From Flavobacterium poyangense (lineage in GTDB: Bacteria > Bacteroidota > Bacteroidia > Flavobacteriales > Flavobacteriaceae), in contig NZ_JAALLN010000001.1 of NCBI RefSeq assembly GCF_011751075.1, forward strand, positions 372,001-436,000: DNA of 64,000 nt, read 5' to 3'. Shown here piece after piece: positions 1 through 10,100 of the stretch (position 1 is the first letter of the stretch; each line of letters begins with the position of its first letter). Position numbers and translations under genes: made by a program. A model generated the notes under the pieces. The model searched no databases. It worked only from the letters and a program-made list of their open reading frames with translations, and had not been told where the DNA came from.

Positions 1-718
1 ACATCGACCATAAGAGCGAGCAACCCATTTGAGCCAATGTGGCATTGATATACAAATCCTGCTTTTCGAGTGCGCAGGCTAAACTACAACTTGGCGCATC
101 GTCTGACTCTTCAGACTCTTTGAGCAGTTTACCAAATTCATCGGTAACCATTGGCAGGCTTGCCACAGGCTGATACTTCTGCGAATCAGGCTGTTTTATC
201 TCTTTAATGGTGGAGAGTATAACCTGCCCTGTTTGCTTACTGTTCCCGAAGTCGAGCCAATATTTAGGTTCGTTGCGAGTGGCTCTGTGTGTGCTCATTT
301 CTTTAAGCATTTGTGCAATTTCAAACCTTCCCTCTACCGTATCCACACAACTAATGTAAAGGGTGGCTTTGGCATTTTCAGCAATGCCCCCTATCGTATT
401 GTACTGAAACTTTTGGGTTTCCGCTTTCCAATTTGTTCCCATGAACCTGTTGACCCTGTTTATTAAAGCTACTGACTTATATATTCCTGTTTCGCTAGGT
501 GCAAACCGCTGTCTGCCCAAATTGGCTTCTGTGATGATGTCATCATCCCACAGACGTACCTGCAATCCTGCGTGTCCGAGTTCCGTAAGGCTATGATTCA
601 TTTCCATTAAAGCAGTTAAAACCTTTGAGCCTGTCCCTCCCGCCCCTATCAAATTGACTTCAATAGGATTGGTCGGACTAATGAGATAATTGTCGGTAAA
701 ATGTACTTTGGTTTTCAT
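1..718 (-). CDS. PRTRC system ThiF-family protein (C-terminus cut by window edge)
   Basis: An open frame starts at 718 and runs off the left edge without a stop; 239 codons are visible. It is an E1/ThiF-like Rossmann adenylation protein: the nucleotide loop GAGGTGSK lies near residue 25 and the family's acidic/arginine stretch (WDDDIITEANLGRQRF) near residues 60-75. Two cysteines close together in PSCSLAC near the visible end could be metal ligands or part of a thiol site. ThiF-like proteins activate ubiquitin-like carboxylates; the PRTRC member's substrate is unknown to me. Its start overlaps the stop of the PRTRC-B gene (ATGA), so the two are translationally coupled in one minus-strand operon. 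Assignment rests on the motifs and the neighbouring PRTRC genes. Confidence 0.88.
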   Translation of the reverse strand, partial: MKTKVHFTDNYLISPTNPIEVNLIGAGGTGSKVLTALMEMNHSLTELGHAGLQVRLWDDDIITEANLGRQRFAPSETGIYKSVALINRVNRFMGTNWKAETQKFQYNTIGGIAENAKATLYISCVDTVEGRFEIAQMLKEMSTHRATRNEPKYWLDFGNSKQTGQVILSTIKEIKQPDSQKYQPVASLPMVTDEFGKLLKESEESDDAPSCSLACALEKQDLYINATLAQMGCSLLWSM

Positions 719-1467
719 AACAATAAATGTTTAACGGTTTTGTTACTAGATTTCAATACTTCTTTCGGAAAGGGTTTATCGGTATTGACAAGACCTTTCC
801 ATAGTGCCACACAATTGCCTTTTACAGGGCTGTTACTACCTAACAAATGGCTGAAATAGGAATTGAAAAAATAGTGTTCCCATGCGCTTGTAAATTCTTC
901 TACGGAAGCGGAGTTTTTAATATCCACACTTACCGTTCCCATGCAAACTTTACCGTCTTCATAAATATTGAAATAAGGCGCATGATAGAGTTTTGTCTTT
1001 ATTGTTGGTCTTCTGTCTCTTGCAAGAGCATATACGGCAAGACTGTTTTTACTGGCGTACCAAATCATTGGCGGTACAGAGGTTTTACCACTGGGGATTT
1101 GCAGACTCTCTACAAAATACAACTGTCGTTGTTGCGCTTTGGTGTACCAAACTACCGTACCTTTTTCCATACTTGGATTGATATGTAAAATATTGCTTGG
1201 TAATATCCCTTCCGATTTCAAATAAGCACTATTTTTCTCTTTTTCTGTTTGGAGCGCTTTTGCCAATACACTGGCTTCTTTCACGGTCAACGGGTGGGCA
1301 TTGACAGGATTGCCGTTTTTGTCCATGTCAAAATGTTCTACATAAACATCTGAACTGCTTCCTTTGCTCTGATAAAAAACCAAAGCCGATTTGGGATGGT
1401 ACAACGCCCCAAAATCTTTTGTTATATCGTTCATGGTTTCCATACGGTTTTGTTTTTTAAAAGTCAT
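715..1467 (-). CDS. PRTRC system protein B
   Basis: This 250-residue protein precedes the ThiF-like gene and resembles PRTRC protein B. It has a YHPKSALVFYQS stretch near the N-terminus and a conserved-looking PPMIWYASKNSLAVYAL block in the middle. There is no signal peptide or membrane segment, so it should be cytoplasmic. Its biochemical role is unknown; PRTRC genes (ParB-, ThiF- and JAMM-related, plus A-F) travel together on plasmids and integrative elements. The start at 1467 overlaps the end of the upstream gene by 11 nt. Methionines at 1443 and 1434 are possible alternative starts that would remove the overlap. Confidence 0.85.
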   Translation of the reverse strand: MTFKKQNRMETMNDITKDFGALYHPKSALVFYQSKGSSSDVYVEHFDMDKNGNPVNAHPLTVKEASVLAKALQTEKEKNSAYLKSEGILPSNILHINPSMEKGTVVWYTKAQQRQLYFVESLQIPSGKTSVPPMIWYASKNSLAVYALARDRRPTIKTKLYHAPYFNIYEDGKVCMGTVSVDIKNSASVEEFTSAWEHYFFNSYFSHLLGSNSPVKGNCVALWKGLVNTDKPFPKEVLKSSNKTVKHLLL

Positions 1468-2611
1468 TTAAAATGTCACACAACTTATGCAGTAGTTCAA
1501 ACAAACGGTTCTCAAAGCAAAGATTAACGCCTGTCATATCCTTGCCATCAAACTGCTTTTCAATAATGGGTTCTTCCATCTGTCCGTACTCCTGCATTTC
1601 ATTGTTGACCGCGTCAATAAGTGTATCATTGAGCCAGCCTTTATGGTCAGCATAAAAGGATACATATTTTTCCATTCCGATGATATTTTCTATATCTTCC
1701 TCTGATGCCTCCCCGTTGGGTCTTGCATTGCGGTATATTTTTTCATTTGGATAGAACGTACAAAGGTCAAAGGCTTCTTGGGCTATTGCTAAACATATCC
1801 CATCAAATTTGTCTCTTATTCTAAATCTCTCGATACGTTGCTCAAAGAGAGTCAGGTTGGTGGGATTGTATATTTTTTTCTCTATACAATCCCCTATATA
1901 TTGGGCTTGCACAATCTCCGATAGGCAGACTTCTGTTTCTTGGGTATAGTCGTCCTCTTCTATCCAATCGTTTAACATCTCGTACATCCAATACAAATAG
2001 CTCTCGTTATCCCTGTAATACGCAATACCCGCCACATGATACAGATAAGCGCAAACAGAGAGTAACAAATGAGCATTTCTTTTTCGCTTAGGCTTACGGA
2101 GCATTCGATACAATGAAGCCACAGGAATGTAAAAGAGTGTTGAACCTGTACTATAACGTTCCTCCGTTATAAGGTAGGTTTTCTCAGTATCCTCTACCAA
2201 ACGAATCTCGTCAAAATTGGGAACACTCTGCTTTAGCTTTTCCTCCACATCCCACATTGCCAATGCAATATTGTAAGAATAGTCTAAATGGTTGGTCGGC
2301 ATGGGTTCTATCTTATAATGTTCTGCCAGTCTGCAAAGGGATTTGTAAAAATCGCTCTGCATTTTATCCGATTCCTTACAAGCCTGTACCGTTTTAATTT
2401 CGTTCAGTTTAGGCAGGAATGTACACTTTAGAATACCATCGGAAGCATGGTCGTAGGTACTGACTTGCACTTGTCTTTTTGTATTTGGCTTGCGTCCTTT
2501 GGCTTTTGCATCCAATCCATAAATTCGCTGAGTTGTCGGTGCAATTGTTGTTGCCTTTGGTGCTGGGGTAGCCTGATAGTTCCCGATATAATGTTGCGTT
2601 GCATAATTCAT
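1457..2611 (-). CDS. PRTRC-linked protein (possibly protein F)
   Basis: A 384-residue soluble protein lies between PRTRC-C and PRTRC-B. The first 45 residues are low-complexity and basic (proline/threonine, then KAKGRKPNTKRQ), followed by a mostly helical acidic body with many tyrosines and tryptophans. I see no catalytic motif. Position and length fit the variable large protein of PRTRC operons, sometimes annotated as PRTRC protein F, but I cannot confirm that family. Spacing to PRTRC-C is 17 nt, so it is operonic. Confidence 0.7.
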   Translation of the reverse strand: MNYATQHYIGNYQATPAPKATTIAPTTQRIYGLDAKAKGRKPNTKRQVQVSTYDHASDGILKCTFLPKLNEIKTVQACKESDKMQSDFYKSLCRLAEHYKIEPMPTNHLDYSYNIALAMWDVEEKLKQSVPNFDEIRLVEDTEKTYLITEERYSTGSTLFYIPVASLYRMLRKPKRKRNAHLLLSVCAYLYHVAGIAYYRDNESYLYWMYEMLNDWIEEDDYTQETEVCLSEIVQAQYIGDCIEKKIYNPTNLTLFEQRIERFRIRDKFDGICLAIAQEAFDLCTFYPNEKIYRNARPNGEASEEDIENIIGMEKYVSFYADHKGWLNDTLIDAVNNEMQEYGQMEEPIIEKQFDGKDMTGVNLCFENRLFELLHKLCDILNDF

Positions 2612-2628
2612 CGTTTTTGATTTTTGAT

Positions 2629-2847
2629 TTAACCTTTGGTTCCCATCACGCTCTCGAATTTGTACTCTACGGTATCGTCCTTAATTTGAGGGGCAGATAC
2701 TTTTGCCGTTGTGAGTATGGGGTACATATTGGCGTAAAAATTCATCACGGCTTCCACGCTCCAACGGGGTTCGGGGTCGGTTAGTCTGATGTCCTGTCCT
2801 TTCTCTTTGAGTATAAATACCCGTTCTAAATGTGTTGCTACTAACAT
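2629..2847 (-). CDS. PRTRC system protein C
   Basis: This 72-residue protein matches the short ubiquitin-like PRTRC protein C in size and pattern: an N-terminal VATHLERVFILK strand, then LTDPEPRWSVEAVMNFYANMYP, and a C-terminal VEYKFESVMGTKG. The family is thought to adopt a beta-grasp (ubiquitin-like) fold, and the C-terminal glycine-containing tail fits that. A ThiF/E1-like gene nearby makes an activation pair plausible; that is inference. A larger overlapping frame (2681-2956) is a shadow. Confidence 0.85.
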   Translation of the reverse strand: MLVATHLERVFILKEKGQDIRLTDPEPRWSVEAVMNFYANMYPILTTAKVSAPQIKDDTVEYKFESVMGTKG

Positions 2848-2873
2848 GACTTTTCTTTTTTGAATTATTGCTT

Positions 2874-3473
2874 TTATTCTTCTTCTCCTTCTGTTTCTTC
2901 ACTTGGGTAATCTTCTGTCCTTTCAGGTTCTGTAATTGCTTCCTCCATTGCTCCAAAAAGACTTGGTGTTGAGAACTTGTCCGATAAAGATGTTCTTCGT
3001 TTGCGTATCTCGTCTGCCTTTTGCGGAAATTCTCCCATATCAGGAACTTTCATCCACGCTTCACGGAACTTGCCTTCTTTTTCAAGTTCGTCCACCTTTG
3101 CCATAGCCTCTTTGTATTTTTTGTCTTTGCCTTCGAGTTCTTTCTTTTGCTTATCGGACTTTTCTTTTTCCATTGCCGATTGCTTTTTGGCTTCATCCAA
3201 CTGTTTCATAAAACCTTCCATATCCACCATTAATCCTGAAGCCTTTTGTATAGGCGTAGTGATCTGCTCAAAAAAACCCTCGTCAAATTCCTTCGCTGTG
3301 GCGTTAAAAGTTAAGGGAGGAATTAGATTTTTGGCATTATCGACACACCCCTCGTTACTCAATAGTACCGATACGATAAGATGCGTATCGATGCCTTTGG
3401 CTATTGTCAGTTGCAGACTTCCTGTAAAATCCAACTGTGCTATCTGATTGAAAAAATTTGTGTTCATATCCAT
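2874..3473 (-). CDS. PRTRC system protein E
   Basis: This protein of about 199 residues has an N-terminal domain (NFFNQIAQLDFTGSLQLTIA, ATAKEFDEGFFEQITTP) typical of PRTRC protein E, then a long charged coiled coil (roughly residues 90-150) and an acidic tail. I place the start at the ATG at 3473; the frame can be extended to a GTG at 3494, but that codon falls in the left arm of a hairpin. ATG at 3467 is equally possible. The N-terminal domain probably binds a partner and the coiled coil probably oligomerises; both are inference. Confidence 0.85.
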   Translation of the reverse strand: MDMNTNFFNQIAQLDFTGSLQLTIAKGIDTHLIVSVLLSNEGCVDNAKNLIPPLTFNATAKEFDEGFFEQITTPIQKASGLMVDMEGFMKQLDEAKKQSAMEKEKSDKQKKELEGKDKKYKEAMAKVDELEKEGKFREAWMKVPDMGEFPQKADEIRKRRTSLSDKFSTPSLFGAMEEAITEPERTEDYPSEETEGEEE

Positions 3474-3485
3474 TGTTTTATAAGA

Positions 3486-3511
3486 GGCTACCACCTGTAA
3501 AGGCAGTAGCC
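3486..3511 (-). terminator. Hairpin between DUF932 and PRTRC-E genes
   Basis: GGCTAC and GTAGCC (6 bp) enclose a 14-nt loop between the stop of the DUF932 gene and the start of PRTRC-E. In the direction of transcription only a short TCTTAT follows, so it may be a weak terminator or an attenuator setting lower PRTRC expression relative to DUF932 and ssb. Confidence 0.4.
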
Positions 3512-3521
3512 TTTTGTTATC

Positions 3522-4595
3522 TTAATTAAGGATTAGGGTTTGTGCTCCTTCTGTTGCAAAAGCAGTACACAATTCAAATGCTTTTTGAGATTTGAGTTGG
3601 GCAGTTCCTCCCAATACAATACTTTGTAATTTGGCTTCATTGTCTTTGTAATTGCGTACATTCTGATAGTAGCCCGTCACAGCATTATATGCTCCGAATA
3701 AAGTTCCTTTAGTGGTGTCCATTTGCTGTGTATCGCTTACCATAGCATAAGCAAAGGCATCTTCTACCGTATTTTTAAAGAGCGTGGAAACTTCATCTTC
3801 TGCCCCTTTTTTGAGTAAATCAAAGGTTTCTTTATTCGGGCATAAAGCCAACTGGATTAACTTTTTTACCTCTTGGTCGGTAACTTTTACTTTTGCCCAA
3901 TCATTAAATATACCCTCCAACTGATGGCTTAGTGTATTGGCAAGCCCCATAATTTTATGCGCATTTTCGATACGTTGTTTTGCTCCCGAAGTGTGTTTGA
4001 TGCGTACAACGTTGGTCATACAGCGCAGGGAAGCATTAAGTGTGTTTTGACACACTATACGAATTGGAGTAAAAGCGGCTGTGATACTTCCGCTACCATC
4101 GTGCGAAGTGGTCAGGAAAATATATTTTTCTGTTACATCATCGCCATTACCTACACGGATATAGTCAGGTAGTTTGGCTGTAATAAAGATACGTTCCCCG
4201 TTGCCTAACGCTCCTGCGGTTTCGTAAAGAATGCCGTGCTCACCGCCAACTATAGCATCAAAGAAGTTAAAGACTTCACGGTTTTGTACAATGTGGTAGT
4301 CCTTGCCTACTACGCCCAATACCGTATTGTTATCGGTACGGATGTTGGCGAAATAATTAGGTACATTCAATTCGTTACTGCCAATCTCTATGCCTTGCGA
4401 AGTTTCGATTATACCTGAGCCTTTGGTTAACAGTGGGGATTTTACCACTTCATAATTGAGTCCTGCGTATTTAATAGCTTCCTCACTTGTAGGGTACTGA
4501 GTTACTATCTGCCCCAAACCGTGCCATGCTTTTTCTTTTACGCTAAAAAAGGAATAACGCCCTGTGTTCTGATTGAAATTGATATTATGTGCCAT
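3522..4595 (-). CDS. DUF932 family plasmid/phage-type protein
   Basis: The 357-residue product has the hallmarks of DUF932: N-terminal KAWHGLGQIVTQYPTSEEAIKYA, a central VVGKDYHIVQNREVFNFFD block, and TPIRIVCQNTLNASLR. These proteins occur on plasmids, integrative elements and phages, and their function is unknown. No signal peptide is present. It lies 44 nt downstream of ssb and ahead of the PRTRC genes, a common arrangement in Bacteroidota mobile elements. Confidence 0.88.
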   Translation of the reverse strand: MAHNINFNQNTGRYSFFSVKEKAWHGLGQIVTQYPTSEEAIKYAGLNYEVVKSPLLTKGSGIIETSQGIEIGSNELNVPNYFANIRTDNNTVLGVVGKDYHIVQNREVFNFFDAIVGGEHGILYETAGALGNGERIFITAKLPDYIRVGNGDDVTEKYIFLTTSHDGSGSITAAFTPIRIVCQNTLNASLRCMTNVVRIKHTSGAKQRIENAHKIMGLANTLSHQLEGIFNDWAKVKVTDQEVKKLIQLALCPNKETFDLLKKGAEDEVSTLFKNTVEDAFAYAMVSDTQQMDTTKGTLFGAYNAVTGYYQNVRNYKDNEAKLQSIVLGGTAQLKSQKAFELCTAFATEGAQTLILN

Positions 4596-4639
4596 GATAT
4601 TTAAATTTAAAAGAGTTAAAAATGTTTTGAATTTTGTTG

Positions 4640-5017
4640 TTAGAATGGCAGGTCTTCGTCTGTCTTGCTGTTACTGTTTTCTGTAGAAGCTTGTACCGTT
4701 TCTGTCTTTTTACCACCCCCATGCAATTTGATTTGCGAGGTATTGAAATTCAGTCCTGCATGTACTTCGCCGTTACTGCCTGTCCACGCCCTTGCGCTTG
4801 CTCTTCCTGTGAGTTCCACGAGTGCCCCTTTTGTGAGTATGGTGGCAACCTTGACACTAAGCCAATAGGCGCAATCAAAATAGGTTGCCTGTTCTATGCG
4901 CTCGCCCTGTTTGTTTTTGTAACTGTCGTTGATGGCTACTGAAAAGTTTACGACTTGTTTGTTGTTTGACAAAGTGCGTACCTGCGCATCTTTTGTCACT
5001 CTACCGATAATGTTCAT
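4640..5017 (-). CDS. ssb: Single-stranded DNA-binding protein
   Basis: A 125-residue OB-fold SSB. The N-terminus MNIIGRVTKDAQVR and the QATYFDCAYW and ALVELTGRASARAW strands are characteristic, and the protein ends in the acidic tip DEDLPF used by SSBs to recruit partners. It is shorter than chromosomal SSBs and sits first in the PRTRC/DUF932 block, so it is probably the element's own copy. The next 510 nt upstream carry no gene. Confidence 0.93.
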   Translation of the reverse strand: MNIIGRVTKDAQVRTLSNNKQVVNFSVAINDSYKNKQGERIEQATYFDCAYWLSVKVATILTKGALVELTGRASARAWTGSNGEVHAGLNFNTSQIKLHGGGKKTETVQASTENSNSKTDEDLPF

Positions 5018-5037
5018 AGTTTGATATTTTAATGTTA

Positions 5038-5483
5038 AACAATCCTGTTTTCTTCCCTTTACCTGCCTGACTCAAAAAGCATTTTTCCAAAAGAAAAAAA
5101 GGAAAAAAAGAAAGCCATTAGAAGGTATGGACAAAGCGGAAAGCCAAAAGGAAACGGAATAATTGGAGGGGCACCCTTTAGGGGAGCAAACCGTTTATGC
5201 CGTAGTCTTTTGGTGGCGGGTGCGGCGGGTGTCCATAATACCTTAGCTGCCTTTTTATCCTTTTCGCATTGGAAAATAAGCAGCCTCGATTATTTGATTT
5301 CTATTGTTTTTCAGGAGTTCAATAGAAAGTTGTGACCATAAAAAGAGCCCTGGTAAGGGCAGTAATGTTTATTTTTTTGAGATTTTATGGGCATTAAGGT
5401 ATTGTTTCATTTTTCTGCCATATACAAATAAAAAAGTAAAAAAAAGTACGGATTATCCGTAAAATTTAGCGATCAGCGTCGAT
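5038..5483. other. Intergenic region upstream of ssb
   Basis: No convincing coding sequence. The segment holds A-rich runs (5075-5115) and a G-rich stretch around 5205-5235 that stands out from the AT-rich surroundings. It must contain the ssb promoter (minus strand) and separates the element-type genes from the plus-strand secreted-protein cluster, so it may include a module boundary. No origin or transfer site could be identified. Confidence 0.4.
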
Positions 5484-5491
5484 TAATTTTG
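5484..5491 (+). promoter_or_regulatory. Probable -7 box for the T9SS/RHS gene cluster
   Basis: TAATTTTG matches the Bacteroidota -7 consensus TAnnTTTG and lies 36 nt before the ATG at 5528. I see no clear -33 element. A small inverted repeat (CGGATTATCCG) lies just upstream. Confidence 0.45.
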
Positions 5492-5527
5492 CGCCCCCAA
5501 AATAATTTATAAGCCTCGAAAGTATCT

Positions 5528-7192
5528 ATGAAAAAACATTACATTCTATTGCTTTTTTTTCCTTTTGCTATTTATTCACAGGACGTATTTTGGGAAAAAT
5601 CGTATGGCGGAAAACATGCCGATTATCTTTTTGATGCCCAGCCAACAGCCGATTACGGTTTTATCCTGGCAGGGAGTTCTCTTTCGGACAAAACCGGAAA
5701 TAAAACAGACGACAATCACGGTGATGTAGATTACTGGCTCTGGAAAATGGATGAAAAAGGCGATTTTGAATGGCAAAAAAGCTTTGGAGGAACCGGATTT
5801 GATTTACTACAGAGCGTAAAGTCTACCCGTGACGGAGGTTTTATACTTGCCGGTACTTCCTCTTCTTCCGACGGATTTGAGAAAGGTGAAGCTTGTAAAG
5901 GCATTACTGATTTTTGGGTCATCAAACTAACCGCTGCCGGTACACAGCAATGGCAGAGAACTATCGGAGGTAACGCACAGGATGAAGTATTGTGCGCCTT
6001 TCAGACCAAAGACGGTGGTTACCTTGTAGCAGGCTCTTCCGCTTCAGACCTGCCTTTGATTTCTACTACAGCTAACAGTCCTATGAAAAAAGGACTTACC
6101 ACAACCAAATCAGATCTGTATTCCAAATCCGAAAAAAGTCGCGGCAATATGGATTACTGGCTAGTCAAACTAAGCAAAAACGGAGATATCCAGTGGCAAA
6201 AAACCTATGGCGGACAATACTCCGATTTATTAAAAGGGATCGAACAAACTACCGATAATGGTTACATTCTGGCGGGATACTCCAATTCGCCTCTGTCAGG
6301 AGATAAAACCGCAAGTGAGAAAGGTCAGGGAGATTACTGGCTTATTAAAATAGATGATGCAGGAAAAATCCAGTGGCAAAATACCTATGGTGCTGAGGGT
6401 GATGATCAGCCTGCTGTCATTCATCAAACCGCTGACGAAGGTTATATTTTGGGTGGCAATTCCAACAGCCGAAACCCTTTAACACCTCTTGGTGGTACTG
6501 TGAGTAATGGTACCGATTACTGGGTATTGAAGCTGGACAAACAGGGTGAAGTACTTTGGAGTAAAACCTACGATTTTGGTAAAGCAGACTTTTTAACTTC
6601 CCTGGTTATTAATGAAGACAAAAGTTATTTAATAGGTGGCCATGCTAAAACCCAGAGCAAACCTTCTCTCTTAACTACTCTGGCGAGTAAAGTAGGGATA
6701 AACAAAGAAAAAGAAGGGATAAACGATTATATAGCCCTGAAGATCGATGAGAAAGGTGAAGAACTCTGGAGTAAAATCATTGGGAGCAGCGGAGAAGATA
6801 TACTTAGAAAACTGATCGAAACCCGTGATGGCGGGTATTTAATGGCCGGGACTTCCAATTCTACCTCATCCAAAGATAAAAACTCCAATATCGGCTCAAA
6901 TGATTTCTGGGTGGTCAAACTTAAAGACAAAGCCAGAGCAGAAAAAGTAAAAGCCGGTATTGAAGTCATGCCTAATCCTGCAGCAACTTATACCAATGTC
7001 ATTATTGGGCATGATTTTAAAAAGGGAACCGCTACTCTGGTGGATATCTCGGGACGTATCCTGCAAAATTTTAGCATTACAAGCCGTACCGTACCGGTAG
7101 ATTTAAGTAAATATTCCGAAGGAATCTATATCATCAATATCAAAACGGATGTAAAAACCCAGTCCGTTAAAGTAATCAAATCCATTAACTAA
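5528..7192 (+). CDS. Secreted repeat protein with T9SS type A sorting domain
   Basis: The 554-residue protein begins with a signal peptide (MKKHYILLLFFPFAIYSQ). It then carries about seven repeats of 50-70 residues with the pattern DYWLxKxDxxGxxxWQKxYGG followed by a DGGYILAGxS strand, consistent with a beta-propeller-like fold. The last ~75 residues (from EVMPNPAATYTNV) form a T9SS type A sorting domain, ending in a basic KVIKSIN. It should cross the outer membrane by the type IX system and be released or attached at the surface. Repeats 4 and 6 contain inserts. It precedes an RHS-type gene by 7 nt, so it is probably co-expressed. Confidence 0.88.
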   Translation: MKKHYILLLFFPFAIYSQDVFWEKSYGGKHADYLFDAQPTADYGFILAGSSLSDKTGNKTDDNHGDVDYWLWKMDEKGDFEWQKSFGGTGFDLLQSVKSTRDGGFILAGTSSSSDGFEKGEACKGITDFWVIKLTAAGTQQWQRTIGGNAQDEVLCAFQTKDGGYLVAGSSASDLPLISTTANSPMKKGLTTTKSDLYSKSEKSRGNMDYWLVKLSKNGDIQWQKTYGGQYSDLLKGIEQTTDNGYILAGYSNSPLSGDKTASEKGQGDYWLIKIDDAGKIQWQNTYGAEGDDQPAVIHQTADEGYILGGNSNSRNPLTPLGGTVSNGTDYWVLKLDKQGEVLWSKTYDFGKADFLTSLVINEDKSYLIGGHAKTQSKPSLLTTLASKVGINKEKEGINDYIALKIDEKGEELWSKIIGSSGEDILRKLIETRDGGYLMAGTSNSTSSKDKNSNIGSNDFWVVKLKDKARAEKVKAGIEVMPNPAATYTNVIIGHDFKKGTATLVDISGRILQNFSITSRTVPVDLSKYSEGIYIINIKTDVKTQSVKVIKSIN

Positions 7193-7198
7193 AACCGT

Positions 7199-10100
7199 AT
7201 GACTTTATTACAAATCCAAAGCCGGATAAGCGGTCTGCTTTTCCTGCTGCTTCTTTTTATTGTTTTACCAACTGCAGCTCAAACCGATAACAGTAAGTTT
7301 TTACCCAATATAACACCGCCCTCACCGACGGCCGGGGAATTGGGAAAATTTGGAAATGTTCCTGTGGGGCTCTTTACCGGTGCGGCCAATCTTTCGATTC
7401 CGTTGCTTAGTTTTAAAACAAAAGATTTAGAATCGCCTATATCTTTGTATTATGGTTCTAATGGGATAAAGGTCGATGAAGTTTCCTCTAATGTCGGACT
7501 GGGATGGAATCTTAATTTTGGAGGGGTCATTACACGTACCGTGAGGGATAAGGATGATGAGAATACAGTGCCTCTTTATCCACCTGATGATTTAGCAGGA
7601 GCTACAGAAGCACAAAGAGTAGCATTTTATAAGGCTGCCGGTCAGGAGAGCGCTGATACAGAAAGCGATGTGTACTCTTTTAATTTCAACGGGAATTCCG
7701 GAAAGTTTGTTTATGACAAAAACAACCAGCCTGTTTTAGTAAACAATAAAAAAATTAAAATAGGGCGAACCGGAATCAATAATGCTGATTTTGTGCTGAC
7801 AGATACCAAGGGAATTAAGTATTTTTTTACCGAAAAGGAAACAACCACTTTTAGAAGTTCAGGGGCAGGCCATTCTGTAATAAGCGCTAGTGTAACGGCT
7901 TGGTACTTAAGCAAAATAATCCATCCCAATGGTTCTGAAATTTATCTGGCCTATGACAATTATACCATGGAATATGTTGCTTCTAACGCTCAGTCCTTGG
8001 TAATGTCGTATCCTCAGATGCAATTTAGCTGTAATAATTCTGTTTATTCTACACTACCCACTCTTAGCGGAATCACTGCTTCGGATATGACTGTGACGGG
8101 GAAAAAAGTTGCCAAAATATTCAGTAACAACCCAATAGATGGATACATTACTTTTGGTTATCATGATCCGACAACATATACAGATATAGATGGAAATATT
8201 AAAATAGAAAACATAACATTAGTTGCCACTGTAACTGATACTATTGAAAAAATTAAGTTCGATTATTTAAAAACATTAAATCAAAGAGTTTTTCTTCAGA
8301 ATATCACTTTTCGCGATCCTACTAAAAATTATAAATTTGAATATACAAGCCCAACCGAATTTCCCAAAAGGCTATCCTTTAGTCAGGACCATTGGGGATA
8401 TTATAACGGAAAAGAAAATTCAAATTTAGTTCCGAAAAATGTAAACGAATACGATCTCAATGATCTCAATTACGGGGGAGCTGACAAAGAACCCGACGGC
8501 AATTTTGCTAAAATTGGATTGTTGAAAAAGATTTTTTACCCCACAAAAGGATATACCGAATTTGACTATGAAAGTAATACGTTTTGGGGAGAAAAAACGA
8601 CCTATCCTTCTAAAACGAATATACGATTTAAAAGAGGAGAAAATGATCTTGATGAAATTTTAAAAGGAGGTGTTTTTACCTCTCCCATTGATCAGAGAAT
8701 AGAATTTACGGGTTATGTTAGCTATGTAAAAGGACCGGCGCCACCCTTAGGACCGGATGGTAATCCGCTTCCGAATCCCGGAGACACAGGACATTATATA
8801 GCCTCTGCACAAATAAGTAATAGTGCTATGCCGAACGAATTTCTTGAGATTTATACCATTAGTGACCGGGGCTTAAGAATGAACTATACGGATTATAGAT
8901 TTACACCAAGACAAACCAATACTTTCTTTTTCGATGCAAAAGCAGGTCAGACTTATAATTTCTGGCTCTATAAAGATGGTTTTAATACTTCAGCAAGTAT
9001 CAATGTTAATTATTATGCTACTGCCCCTACAACTATTAATACAAATATAGCAACCGGTGGAGTTCGAATCAAGTCTACCAAAGATTTTTCAACTGAAGGA
9101 GTTGTGCCGGTTTATAAACGCTATTATTATGGCAATAAAGACGATATCAATCGCTCTTCGGGAAATAAAGGCAGAACACCTCTTTATGTAGATCTTACCA
9201 TGCAACGAAATCCTTGTCCACCGGGAGATGGTGAATTGGGTGTAGCCTGTTCGTATAGAGACTTAACAAATTTGACATTAAGTTCCAGTAGTATGATTTC
9301 CTTATTTGATACCGGCAGCAGTAATTGTTTTTACAAATATGTTACCGTTAGTGAAGGTGGAGACGCCTTTGAAAACGGTGGAGAAATGAAAGAGTTTGCA
9401 ATTCGCAGAGATAATTTTGGACAATCTCTTACAGGTACCAACGTCAAAAGCGCTCCTTTTACCAATTTTGGTTGGGATAACGGATTCGAGATACGATCGC
9501 AGGTCTTTCAAAAAAAAGTAACAGGTAAACCTTTTGTAATTATCGCAGAAACGCAAAGCAATTATAAATTGGATCCTTCCTATACCAACGAAATAAAGGG
9601 ATATTCTGTTCGAAAAGACTATAATGAAATTTGTCCTAATGCTCAAACGGTCGAGAATTTAAGTATAATGGAATACAAAACAAAGTCGTATTGGTCTTAT
9701 CTGGAATCTACTGTATCGAAAAGTTATGACCTGAACGGGCTCAATCCTATAGAAACTACTACCAATTATGTATATAACAATTCTGCTCATTTGCAATTGA
9801 CTTCGCAAAGTAGCAAATCTTCTTTAGCAGAGACTCTGGAAACCAAATTCTATTATCCACAGGATCTGCCAACAGAACCTTTGGTGGCAGATATGATTGC
9901 AGCAAACAGAATTGATACCCAACTAAAAATAGAAACCTTTAAAGCCGGCACAAAGATGTCTGAACAAAAAACAGTTTATGCTAAAGATGTTACGACCGGT
10001 AATCTGTTACAGCCTAAATTTATTTATGCTGCTAAATTTCCCAACATCCTAACGAATTCTTTAGAGAAAAAAATCACATTTGATAAGTATGATGATAAAG

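Noticed and set aside
233..466. 77-codon plus-strand frame within the ThiF-like gene
   Set aside because: Shadow of the minus-strand ThiF-like reading frame, which shows clear motifs.
2977..3447. 156-codon plus-strand frame opposite PRTRC-E
   Set aside because: Mirror of the coiled-coil gene (serine/phenylalanine-rich antisense of Lys/Glu codons), without independent support.
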